From positions 1 to 40,378 of IMG/VR virus record IMGVR_UViG_3300049459_000320: a stretch of 40,378 nucleotides of DNA; one strand, written 5' to 3'. Shown here one piece after another: positions 33,435 to 40,378 of the stretch. Below the pieces are notes generated by a model, which ran no database searches, was not told where the DNA came from, and saw nothing but the letters and a program-made list of their open reading frames with translations. How positions within the stretch are numbered: position 1 is the stretch's first letter; every line of letters starts with the position of its first letter. A program made the position numbers and the translations under genes. Source of the DNA: a virus.

Positions 33435-34274
33435 ATGGCATTCACTTTTACCCTTAACGGCCACGAATACACCAGTGACCCGAACGTTGCCGTGGAAGAT
33501 GGCTACCGCTTCGATGGCTACGGCTATATGAAGGCGCTCCCTAATCTTGTGGTCGACCTGGTTGCAGTCATGACCAACTATTTGACGCTCACCAATGCGG
33601 CCAAGGACGCGGCCCAGGCGTCTGCGCTGACGGCCGTCAATGCCCCCGGCACCGCCGCGACCTCGACGACGTCAATGATCGTTGGCTACGGCATGAAGGC
33701 GTTGGTCCTTCAGCCTGGAAAGCTCTTCAAGAACGGCATGAGCGTGGACATGGTCAGCCTGGGCGCGCCGACGGCCATCTGGATGCATGGCAAGCTCGAC
33801 ACCTATGACATCGCCACTGGCAATACGTCGGTCAAGGTGACAGCACTTTCCGGTCTCGCATCGACTGCGGCTGACTGGAGCGTGTTTAACTGCGCACCAG
33901 GAGGAGCGACACTCGACTACAACCGCTATACCGGAAGCCAGTTTTATGCCGCCGGCATCTTCGAAGGCTATGTGGATATGGGGGCGAGCAATACCGTCGA
34001 TCTGTCAGTAGGCACGCTGTTCAAGAAGGTGGTCACAGCGCCCTGGACCCTCGTTATCATCGGCGTGCCTGATGGCGCGGCGGCCAGCTTTACGCTGAAG
34101 CTGATCAACGGTGGCCAATCGACAACCACGCTGCCTGCCGGCAGCCAGTTCTCCAACGGAGTGGCGCCGTTGCTCTCGTTTGTGGGTACAGACCGGCTGC
34201 ACTTCGTTCGTGAACCTGGCGGTACCTGGGAGGTATATTTGGTCGGTTCCAACGTCAAGCTGGCAGGCACCTGA
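33435..34274 (+). CDS. Tail fibre-like protein
   Basis: A 279-residue protein with an AAGGA site before ATG 33435. The N-terminus (MAFTFTLNGHEYTSDPNVA) probably anchors to the tip. A helical stretch (TNYLTLTNAAKDAAQASAL) follows, then a Gly/Thr/Ser-rich beta region to the end, ending in VYLVGSNVKLAGT. This is the composition of trimeric fibre or tip proteins, but no family is certain. Confidence 0.55.
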   Translation: MAFTFTLNGHEYTSDPNVAVEDGYRFDGYGYMKALPNLVVDLVAVMTNYLTLTNAAKDAAQASALTAVNAPGTAATSTTSMIVGYGMKALVLQPGKLFKNGMSVDMVSLGAPTAIWMHGKLDTYDIATGNTSVKVTALSGLASTAADWSVFNCAPGGATLDYNRYTGSQFYAAGIFEGYVDMGASNTVDLSVGTLFKKVVTAPWTLVIIGVPDGAAASFTLKLINGGQSTTTLPAGSQFSNGVAPLLSFVGTDRLHFVREPGGTWEVYLVGSNVKLAGT

Positions 34275-34275
34275 T

Positions 34276-35580
34276 ATGACGCACCGTACTCTTCTCGGCG
34301 CAGCGGCCACCGCTCTGCAATTCAGCATCCTCGATTACTCCGGCCCGCCTTGCGTTCCTCCTGCAAACTATGGTGCAGGCAGGTTTGTCTGGTACGCCGC
34401 AATCGCCGGTTTTGGCTACCGTGGAGCGAACAGCGGGGCTGACGCCTCGTACACCTTGTTCAACTTTAACGCTCAAAAAAATGAGTATGAGCCAGTCAGT
34501 GCGCTCCCGCGAAATGCACCAGATGGCTATGATTATGGCGCGATTGCGGGCGGTTGGATGGCAATGGTGGACGCTACAACCCTTGAGATTTTTGGTCGTA
34601 GCGTTACGGCTGGTGCATGTGATCGCGCGCAGATCACGATTGCGGCTGACCCGGGTATTTCAATGACCTATTCAGGCCATACACTTGCGGCCTATACGGA
34701 AGGGGCGGCAAACGTTACAAATGTGCGCAGCAAGCCATGCGGTTTCAATAGCGCCTCGATTTACGGGTTCTGGCTAGGGCCGGTCAGCGGAGTCTATTCG
34801 GCCACCAACGGATACATTCAAAAGGTGCCCTCAGTCGGGGCTGCTTTGAGAAACGCCACCGCGCTGCGTAGCTCGCTGCCGACGACGAATAGCCAAGGGC
34901 AGTTTGTGAAGTCTATCGCCTTGCTGGGTGGCGCCACGCCAAATGGCTATGTCGTCGCCGACGTTTCGGACAACGTCCAAAGCGCGGGCGTCGGCACTTC
35001 CCGGTACCAGCTGGTCAATTGCAACGCGACGCCGGTGGCCGTCGGCACAGCCGTGACGTTCGCTGGCGAGGTGGCGCTCGGGAACACGGACAGGATGCTT
35101 CCCCTCAGCGCCACGCAGGTCGTCGTCTTTGACCGTGAACTGTCGCCGGCTATGGCCATCGGCCCCCGCGCCTCGCTGCTCAACACCAATTCGGCCACAG
35201 TGCCTACCACGCTGACAAAAGGCGCCGAGTTGATCTTTCCACCGCCGTCGGGCTATACGCTGGCTCAAATCTCTTACGCGATAGTGCTCCCTGGGGAGAA
35301 CGCGGCAAACAATTTTTTCGTCGCGGGGAAAACGATTGTGTGGGTGCGTTGGTATCTGGTCGCCGGTACTGTCGTGACACGTCCGATGCTGCTCACGTCA
35401 ACCGGAGCGAGCAACCTGACCGTTAGTCAGCTCGGCGCTGATTTGCGCGGCAAGAATATCAACACGGTCGTTGGCGGCGTGACGGAAGGTCCGATTGTTT
35501 CCGCTCCGGGCGGCAAGGCGGTCGTGTTTGCACGACGCGGGCGCGACATGCAGTACGAACAATTCACCTATCAACTCTGA
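34276..35580 (+). CDS. Putative receptor-binding/tail fibre protein
   Basis: A 434-residue beta-rich protein; ATG 34276 follows the previous stop directly, and an upstream in-frame start at 34111 is inside the neighbour. Local base composition is more AT-rich than the genes before it, as often in host-range genes. Repeated short beta motifs (FVWYAAIAGFGYRGANSG, GYDYGAIAGGWMAMVD, GPIVSAPGGKAVVFA) suggest a propeller-like or beta-solenoid fibre. Host recognition is inferred from position before the fibre-assembly-like gene. Confidence 0.55.
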   Translation: MTHRTLLGAAATALQFSILDYSGPPCVPPANYGAGRFVWYAAIAGFGYRGANSGADASYTLFNFNAQKNEYEPVSALPRNAPDGYDYGAIAGGWMAMVDATTLEIFGRSVTAGACDRAQITIAADPGISMTYSGHTLAAYTEGAANVTNVRSKPCGFNSASIYGFWLGPVSGVYSATNGYIQKVPSVGAALRNATALRSSLPTTNSQGQFVKSIALLGGATPNGYVVADVSDNVQSAGVGTSRYQLVNCNATPVAVGTAVTFAGEVALGNTDRMLPLSATQVVVFDRELSPAMAIGPRASLLNTNSATVPTTLTKGAELIFPPPSGYTLAQISYAIVLPGENAANNFFVAGKTIVWVRWYLVAGTVVTRPMLLTSTGASNLTVSQLGADLRGKNINTVVGGVTEGPIVSAPGGKAVVFARRGRDMQYEQFTYQL

Positions 35581-35587
35581 GGCCACT

Positions 35588-36145
35588 ATGCCATACATCA
35601 ATCTCTCCGCACCAACGGAGGTGCTCAGCCTGGCTGCCGTGATGGCACGCTTTCCATGCAATATGTTCCCTTCGGACTCCGCCTATATCGACTTTGCTTC
35701 GCTGGGCTTCGCGGCTGTGGTCGACGGCGTTCGACCTGAAATCGATGAGATGACGCAACAGCTCCAGCTCGGCCCTATCGAATGTCAGGATGGCGTATGG
35801 ACTCAGACCTACGCAGTGCAAGCACTGCCACAGGAGCAGATCGACCTGGCGCGCCAACAGCAGCGGCTGCGCGAGTATCAGCAGGGCAAGGCGGTCGTCG
35901 AACTGCACCTCAACCAGGCGGCCCAGGAGCGCGACTACGACACCATCCATGCTGCTGTGATCCGCGCTGCCTATCCAGGACCATATCAGCAGGAAGGCAT
36001 CGCTTACGGTGTCTGGATGGACGCATGCTGGCAAAACTTCTTTGCGCTGACGGCCGCTGCCGAGGCGGCTGGCCAGGTATTCCCAAGCGATGATGAGATT
36101 CTGGCGGCGATGGATGAATTGAATTTGCCGTCGTCAGGCGAATAA
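35588..36145 (+). CDS. Tail fibre assembly-like protein
   Basis: A 185-residue protein; ATG 35588 is chosen over an upstream in-frame start inside the neighbour. The N-terminal half (AAVMARFPCNMFPSDSAYID, PIECQDGVWTQTYAVQALP) and the helical REYQQGKAVVELHLNQAAQE match the general layout of tail fibre assembly or tail-fibre-associated proteins, which carry such a QALP-E-x-IDLARQ linker. The C-terminal segment ends in EILAAMDELNLP. It closes the late operon. Confidence 0.65.
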   Translation: MPYINLSAPTEVLSLAAVMARFPCNMFPSDSAYIDFASLGFAAVVDGVRPEIDEMTQQLQLGPIECQDGVWTQTYAVQALPQEQIDLARQQQRLREYQQGKAVVELHLNQAAQERDYDTIHAAVIRAAYPGPYQQEGIAYGVWMDACWQNFFALTAAAEAAGQVFPSDDEILAAMDELNLPSSGE

Positions 36146-36153
36146 AACAGGGC

Positions 36154-36187
36154 GCCTGCCGGCACCGCGCTAACGGCGCCGGCAGGC
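36154..36187 (+). terminator. End of late operon, strong hairpin
   Basis: GCCTGCCGGC (36154-36163) pairs with GCCGGCAGGC (36178-36187), 10 bp of near-pure GC with a 14-base loop, starting 9 bp after the last tail gene. No T-run follows, but the position suits transcription termination. Confidence 0.6.
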
Positions 36188-36284
36188 CTCAATCCACTGG
36201 GTAAGGCAGTGAACCAAGCCAGGGCTCTGTACCTTCCGGAAGGCGGCAGAAGTCTAGCACAATAGATAATAAAAAGGTTTACTA

Positions 36285-37073
36285 ATGGCAACACCAATAA
36301 TTCCCTGGATCGGCGGCAAGCGACGCCTGGCTGATCGCCTAATCCCGCAGTTCCCGCCTCATACCTGCTACGTCGAGGTGTTTGCCGGTGGCGCCGCGTT
36401 GTTCTTTATGCGGCCGCCGGCAAAGGTCGAGGTGCTCAATGACATCAACGGCGACCTGGTGTGTTTGTACCGCGTTGTTCAGCACCATCTGGAGGAATTC
36501 GTCCGCCAGTTCAAGTGGGCACTGTCCAGCCGCCAAGTCTTCAAATGGATGCAGGAGACGCGGCCGGAAACGCTCACCGATATCCAGCGCGCCGCGCGCT
36601 TCTTTTACCTGCAGCAGCAAGCGTATGGCGCCAAGGTGGAAGGCCAAACGTGGGGAACTGCGACCACGGCGCCACCAATCAACCTGCTGCGCATCGAGGA
36701 GAATTTATCAGCAGCGCACCTGCGGTTGGCCAACGCTTTTGTGGAGAAGCTGGAATGGTTCGATTGCATCCAGCGCTATGACCGCGAGCACACATTGTTC
36801 TACTTGGACCCGCCATACTGGGAGACGGAGGGCTACGGTGTTGACTTTGAGTTTGCCCAGTACGAGCGGATGGCTGACATGATGTCCACGATGAAGGGAA
36901 AGGCCATTCTCAGCCTGAACGACCATCCTGATATCCGTCGGGTGTTCGCCCGCTTCCAGATGGACTCTACCGACATCCAGTATACCGTTGGCGGTGGTGG
37001 TAAGGGCGTCGATAGGAAGGAGTTAATCATCTACAGTTGGGACAGGGCGGCCGATCCGGTAGGACTATTCTGA
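36285..37073 (+). CDS. DNA adenine methyltransferase (D12/Dam class)
   Basis: A 262-residue N6-adenine methyltransferase. Motif I variant IPWIGGKRRL (5-14), AdoMet-binding VEVFAGGAALFF (30-41) and the catalytic DPPY at residues 175-178 are all present, as is SLNDHPDIRR in the later motif. It probably methylates phage DNA to protect it from host restriction. Location at the right end matches that of Mu mom, though the enzyme is unrelated to Mom. Own AAGG ribosome site, separate from the late operon. Target sequence cannot be read from the protein. Confidence 0.93.
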   Translation: MATPIIPWIGGKRRLADRLIPQFPPHTCYVEVFAGGAALFFMRPPAKVEVLNDINGDLVCLYRVVQHHLEEFVRQFKWALSSRQVFKWMQETRPETLTDIQRAARFFYLQQQAYGAKVEGQTWGTATTAPPINLLRIEENLSAAHLRLANAFVEKLEWFDCIQRYDREHTLFYLDPPYWETEGYGVDFEFAQYERMADMMSTMKGKAILSLNDHPDIRRVFARFQMDSTDIQYTVGGGGKGVDRKELIIYSWDRAADPVGLF

Positions 37074-37137
37074 CGATCTGAAGCATTCAGCGGCGTGGCG
37101 CCGACAGTGAGAAAACGAAGCGTCCGGCCGCTGTTGA

Positions 37138-37165
37138 ACTGTACTAGCTCAGACTTGATCTGACA
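37138..37165. repeat. Inverted repeat, left copy, with adjacent dyad
   Basis: This 28-bp stretch is an inverted match to 39933-39960 at 25 of 28 positions. It ends with ATCTGACA (37158-37165), followed by CAAAC and the mirror TGTCAGAT (37171-37178). The TG...CA termini and 5-bp centre are what a transposable-phage right end abutting another end with a target duplication would give. Alternatively it is a relic IS end. Confidence 0.5.
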
Positions 37166-37244
37166 CAAACTGTCAGATGAGTTAAAGTTCTGAGGGCCGC
37201 TACCGGCCAAAAACGGTCAGTCGAAAAATTTCATTACATGGCAA

Positions 37245-37934
37245 ATGCTGCGATATCTATTTAGACGATTTTCTTCGAAGCCGGTCACTCCAGAATCTGC
37301 GAGCCATCGGACCTCTGACTTTCTTGTTCGCCTGTTCGAGGAGCACGGTATCGCGTGTACGACTCAAAACGATTGGGTCGTTCCAAATTCTAAACTTCCG
37401 GCCTTAAGAGCGACGTGGTTTCCAGGTTCATCAAGCGGGCGTTTAGATGTACAAGCGTTTATCAGAGAGGGCGTGACGATTGAGGAGTGCTTTGCAGGCA
37501 TCGGCGAAGGTGAAGTTGGTCTGAACGATGCCCTGACGAACTTCACAGTTAACTCCTTCCATGTCCTACTTGCTGCACTTTGGAATCAGAACGATGAAAC
37601 CCAAGTAACCATGGAAGATTGGAGCATTGGCGGGAGGCGATATACCGCATTTATTGGAAACTTCGGGACTCGTGGCTCAGAAGGGGTTACAGCGGAAATA
37701 CCGACTGACTTATTTGCTCAACTAGAGAAAGTCATTAAACTTGACTCTCTAATGGGCGACCTGCATTGGTTTCGATTCTTCTTCTGCAACGTCGCTGGAC
37801 AACGTACATTTGAATCATTAAAGGACAATGAGACTTGGGAGGCAGGAACCCGCTGTCTTGAAAGCGTTCAATGGGTGGACAGTATTGGCTACTACAGCGT
37901 CCGATTGTTTGTGGTTCTCCGCGCAGTTAGCTGA
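37245..37934 (+). CDS. DUF6348-like protein
   Basis: A 229-residue soluble protein, AT-richer in codons than the phage genes. GEGEVGLNDALTNFTVNSFHV, followed by LLAALW, resembles the DUF6348 family; AGIGEGEVG and the aromatic-rich LHWFRFFFCNVAGQ are other landmarks. No catalytic motif known. It is the first gene of the repeat-bounded block and stands alone, with spacers of over 60 bp. Family match from memory of the pattern only. Confidence 0.6.
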   Translation: MLRYLFRRFSSKPVTPESASHRTSDFLVRLFEEHGIACTTQNDWVVPNSKLPALRATWFPGSSSGRLDVQAFIREGVTIEECFAGIGEGEVGLNDALTNFTVNSFHVLLAALWNQNDETQVTMEDWSIGGRRYTAFIGNFGTRGSEGVTAEIPTDLFAQLEKVIKLDSLMGDLHWFRFFFCNVAGQRTFESLKDNETWEAGTRCLESVQWVDSIGYYSVRLFVVLRAVS

Positions 37935-38000
37935 ATTGTCGTGATTCGGCCAACAGCGGACGGCCCTGAAAGGCTATTTCTCTCTAAGGAATCTTGTTAA

Positions 38001-38336
38001 TTGAACGCGCATAGGTATTTTGCTCTAATGATCCTTGTCGCTTTGCCCGTATTGGCAGAGGAGCCATTGTGTTCGGCGGAGTACCAACGAGGTCAACGAG
38101 AAATGGGAGCATGGGCTGAAATGGCAGGAGTAGTGGAGGGCGTTATTTACGCCCACTCGTTGACTCTGTCTTATCCCCAATTTTGTTTCACAGGAACGCC
38201 TAAAGAACGAGTGCGGGCTATCGCGACTGCTTTCAGTAGTGAGGCTTATAAGCAGAATCCTGTTCTCTTGGACGACGTGCCGACCAAGGAGCAGGCTCAA
38301 GAGTTCTTGGTTCGTTTTTTTCCGTGCAAGCGATAA
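38001..38336 (+). CDS. Secreted Rap1a/Tai-like protein
   Basis: A 111-residue protein with a Sec signal (RYFALMILVALPVLA) and three conserved-looking cysteines in the mature part. The pattern C-x(n)-VEGVIYAH, FCFTGTPKERVRAIAT and the terminal FLVRFFPC resembles the Rap1a/Tai family, which includes T6SS amidase immunity proteins. TTG start, with TAAGGA ten bases upstream. No cognate toxin is visible nearby, so immunity function is open; many family members are orphan. Confidence 0.55.
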   Translation: MNAHRYFALMILVALPVLAEEPLCSAEYQRGQREMGAWAEMAGVVEGVIYAHSLTLSYPQFCFTGTPKERVRAIATAFSSEAYKQNPVLLDDVPTKEQAQEFLVRFFPCKR

Positions 38337-38403
38337 TTGCCAAGCCTGCATGCGGCTAGCAGCAGCCGGTGAACAGTAACGCCCCTTTCTTTGGAAAACA
38401 GAT

Positions 38404-39030
38404 ATGCAAACTTGGCAAACTCTACTTCTGGCATTTGGCGGTAATGCGGCGCTGCTTGCTGTTCTTGGTTTTCTTGCAAAATCAATTCTTGAGAAGATAA
38501 TCGCTAGGGATATCAAACGATTTGAATCAGATCTCAAAGCCAAATCCGACGCCGCAATTGAGCAGTTGAAGAACGAGCTGCAACTCAAGACTATCGAACA
38601 CCAAGTTCGTTTCTCTCGTCTCCATGAAAAACGCGCAGAAGTTATTGCTGAACTGAATGGGCACCTTGCCGAGGTACTTTGGGAGGCGGAGAGCTTCCTT
38701 TCACCAATGCAGTGGGCTGGTGAGCCACCGCAAGACGAAAAACATAGAACTGCAATGAATAAACTTGCAGAATTCTTTCGATATTTCGACAAGCATCGAA
38801 TCTATCTGCCCGACGATACTTGCGCCTCGCTTGAGGGGCTTGTACTTATGGTTCGATCCCACGTATTAAAATTTGGGAGTTATTTGAGATTTCATGACTC
38901 TAGCCTCAATGAAAGCACTCGTGAGCAAAAGGATAATGCATGGGGCGAAGGTTGGGATGCGATTAAGACCCAGGTCCCCTTGGCGCGCAAGGCTTTAGAA
39001 GGTGAGTTTCGGCTTCTATTAGGCGCCTGA
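38404..39030 (+). CDS. Membrane-anchored coiled-coil protein
   Basis: A 208-residue protein with one N-terminal membrane helix (about residues 7-28, LLLAFGGNAALLAVLGFLAK), then a long coiled coil (LKAKSDAAIEQLKNELQLKT, about 40-75) and a helical C-terminal domain (AMNKLAEFFRYFDKHRIYLP). Similar uncharacterised proteins are common in bacterial accessory regions. There is a 9-bp gap to the next gene, suggesting co-transcription with the DUF4145 protein. Confidence 0.65.
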   Translation: MQTWQTLLLAFGGNAALLAVLGFLAKSILEKIIARDIKRFESDLKAKSDAAIEQLKNELQLKTIEHQVRFSRLHEKRAEVIAELNGHLAEVLWEAESFLSPMQWAGEPPQDEKHRTAMNKLAEFFRYFDKHRIYLPDDTCASLEGLVLMVRSHVLKFGSYLRFHDSSLNESTREQKDNAWGEGWDAIKTQVPLARKALEGEFRLLLGA

Positions 39031-39039
39031 GTAATCCTT

Positions 39040-39813
39040 ATGAAACGAGAACTTTACAAGAATACATATTTCAATGAGGGGCAAATCCCAAGATGGAACT
39101 GCCCAACATGCTCGACAGGATTGCTGCATCTACAAGAAAAACTGTTTGTGAGGGACGACGCTGCCACACGCAGGGAGATTAACGAAGACCATTTCGACCG
39201 TGAATCGATCAGCAGAGTTTTTACGGGTGCATTGTCCTGCGCGAACTGCGGGGAGACAGTCGTATTCTCTGGATCCGGTGGAATGGATCGCGAACCGAAT
39301 AATGATTGGGACTTCGAGTGGGTCAATTATTATGTTCCGCACTTTTTCTATCCTGCTCTCAAAATCATAGACATCCCCTGCAGTAATTCGGTATCAGACG
39401 ATATGGCGCAAGCAGTCGCAGCTTCGTTCTTAGTGTTTTGGGGCAATCTTGACGCCTGCGCTAATCGACTGAGAACCGCGATAGAACTGCTCCTCGACGG
39501 AATGGGCGTCGACAGGAAAGTCAAGCAAACCGCTGCGAAGGAACTAACCCTTCATCAGCGCCTCGAGCGGATCGATAGCGCCAAATATCCCAATGTGCAG
39601 CGAATGATGCAGGCAATAAAGCTGGTCGGTAATGATGGTTCACACGAACTTGGCAAAGTTTCACGCAAGGATGTGCTTGATTGCTATGAAATTTTGGAGC
39701 ACGTCCTTGAACTGGTGTACCCGCCGCCAAGTAAGACTGAATACATTTCTCAGTTAGCGCAAAAACTGATAGAAAAAAACCTCTCTGTTGGAAAGATGAA
39801 AGATAGGGGTTAA
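39040..39813 (+). CDS. DUF4145-domain protein with zinc ribbon
   Basis: A 257-residue protein. Two cysteine pairs in the first third (WNCPTC, LSCANC) form a probable zinc ribbon. The helical DUF4145 part follows at about 120-235 (CANRLRTAIELLLDGMGV, IKLVGNDGSHELGKVSRKDV, DCYEILEHVLELVY). DUF4145 domains occur alone and fused in restriction and defence proteins. It is 9 bp after the membrane coiled-coil gene, so the two likely work together. No nuclease residues are visible in this copy. Confidence 0.75.
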   Translation: MKRELYKNTYFNEGQIPRWNCPTCSTGLLHLQEKLFVRDDAATRREINEDHFDRESISRVFTGALSCANCGETVVFSGSGGMDREPNNDWDFEWVNYYVPHFFYPALKIIDIPCSNSVSDDMAQAVAASFLVFWGNLDACANRLRTAIELLLDGMGVDRKVKQTAAKELTLHQRLERIDSAKYPNVQRMMQAIKLVGNDGSHELGKVSRKDVLDCYEILEHVLELVYPPPSKTEYISQLAQKLIEKNLSVGKMKDRG

Positions 39814-39932
39814 GCGCTCTGCAGCACTTAAATCGTATTTATGGTGTGAGAAAAAACTTTCGAGCAATCGACGCGACAAATTCGAATGTCTGCAACGGGG
39901 CGGATGCTGCCGGCCTTCAGTGGGACGTCGTA

Positions 39933-39998
39933 TGCCAGGTCAAGTATGAGCTAGTACAGTTAAGGTTTGTGCCAAAAGTCGCGTAAATCAGTGCCAAA
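39933..39998. repeat. Inverted repeat, right copy, plus 22-bp spaced boxes
   Basis: 39933-39960 pairs with the left copy at 37138-37165 (25/28). Just after it, GTGCCAAA occurs at 39969-39976 and 39991-39998, exactly 22 bp apart. Terminal TG and spaced direct repeats are features of MuA/TnsB/IstA-type transposon ends. No transposase gene is attached on the right, so it may be a remnant end. Confidence 0.45.
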
Positions 39999-40042
39999 CC
40001 GCGCGGCGCGCTACAGTTATTCATCCTGGTGCTCGGGGATGA

Positions 40043-40378
40043 TCAGCGTTGCGGGACAACGATCACGGTGTCGCCGGTTTTGCCTTTGGCGCCGGTGTCG
40101 CCTTTGGCGCCGTCATAGCCGGCGGCGCCAGTCTCGCCCTTGGCGCCTTCGCTACCTGCGGTACCCTGGGCGCCGTCATATCCCGGGGCGCCGGTCTGGC
40201 CGGTAGCGCCGGTGGCACCGGGAGCGGCTTCGGCTCCCTTGGCGCCCGTGGCGCCGGTAGCGCCAGGCGCACCGGCAGGGCCGGCGACGACTTGCACCAC
40301 TGGCGGCGGCGTTTCGCGTTGGCAGGCAGTCAAGGCGAAGGTGGAGGTGAGGGCGAGCAAAATCAGTGCGTGTTTCAT
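40043..40378 (-). CDS. Collagen-like repeat lipoprotein
   Basis: A 111-residue lipoprotein: signal peptide, lipobox ALTAC with C19, a short Pro-rich neck, then 24 Gly-X-Y triplets (residues 33-104) rich in GAT, GAK and GYD with one interruption (AAP), and a short tail TVIVVPQR. It would form a short triple-helical stalk on the outer membrane. Likely a chromosomal gene next to the integration or accessory region. Its start is the last three bases of the window, so upstream signals are not visible. Confidence 0.8.
   Translation of the reverse strand: MKHALILLALTSTFALTACQRETPPPVVQVVAGPAGAPGATGATGAKGAEAAPGATGATGQTGAPGYDGAQGTAGSEGAKGETGAAGYDGAKGDTGAKGKTGDTVIVVPQR

Noticed and set aside
37935-38000. 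Integron-type attC sites between the accessory genes
   Set aside because: Short GGCC/CCGG-rich inverted motifs occur here, but no GTTRRRY/RYYYAAC core pair is present and no integrase is nearby.
40043-40378. Tandem GGCGCC-rich DNA as a CRISPR or satellite array
   Set aside because: The periodicity is the Gly-X-Y codon pattern of the collagen-like protein.

Overview
The window holds nearly all of a Mu-like transposable prophage, followed by a short accessory block and one probable chromosomal gene. The gene set joins a Mu-type transposition and head module (repressor, Ner, MuA, MuB, GemA, Mor, gp25-gp30, G, I/Z, T, gp36, gp37) to a long non-contractile tail module. The tail module has a tail tube protein, a G/GT-type chaperone pair with a probable -1 frameshift, a tape measure of 1878 residues and tail-tip proteins, and no sheath or Mu-type baseplate gene. 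This layout resembles the siphoviral transposable phages of the B3/D3112 type more than Mu itself. High GC, codon use and the BcepMu/B3-like early genes suggest a betaproteobacterial host, perhaps Oxalobacteraceae (Massilia, Duganella, Janthinobacterium). The host assignment is inference. The left phage end lies before base 1, because the repressor stop codon is at the window edge.

Regions. 1-1311 is the lysis/lysogeny switch: a leftward CI-type repressor, a 222-bp operator region with repeated CATCCAAATATGG boxes, a rightward Ner, and a small leftward gene of unknown function. 1414-8966 is the early operon: an HTH protein, transposase A, target-activator ATPase B, several small conserved phage proteins, GemA and the Mor-like late activator. 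It is interrupted by a small leftward zinc-ribbon gene with its own palindromic upstream region. 8967-9093 carries two hairpins and probably the late promoter. 9094-10824 is the lysis cassette (holin, transglycosylase endolysin, Rz with embedded Rz1, TraR-like zinc finger).

10821-22494 is DNA packaging and head: gp25/26/27-like proteins, terminase, portal, head morphogenesis protein, G, protease/scaffold, a cement-like protein and the major capsid protein. It is interrupted between G and the protease by an 835-residue Ig-like/FnIII/SGNH-hydrolase protein. 22576-36145 is head completion and tail, ending with tail-fibre-like genes and a terminator hairpin. 36285-37073 is an adenine methyltransferase at the right end, the position Mu uses for mom.

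37074-40042 is not phage structural DNA. Four AT-richer genes (a DUF6348-like protein, a secreted Rap1a/Tai-like protein, a membrane coiled-coil protein and a DUF4145 protein) lie between two 28-bp inverted repeats that match at 25 of 28 positions. The left repeat ends in an ATCTGACA-CAAAC-TGTCAGAT arrangement that could be the right terminus of the transposable phage or a relic of another DDE element. A leftward collagen-like lipoprotein gene closes the window.

The points most worth following up are the SGNH/FnIII insertion in the head operon, the secretion-signal-like N-terminus on the capsid protein, the frameshift site, several structured spacers, and the inverted-repeat-bounded accessory block.
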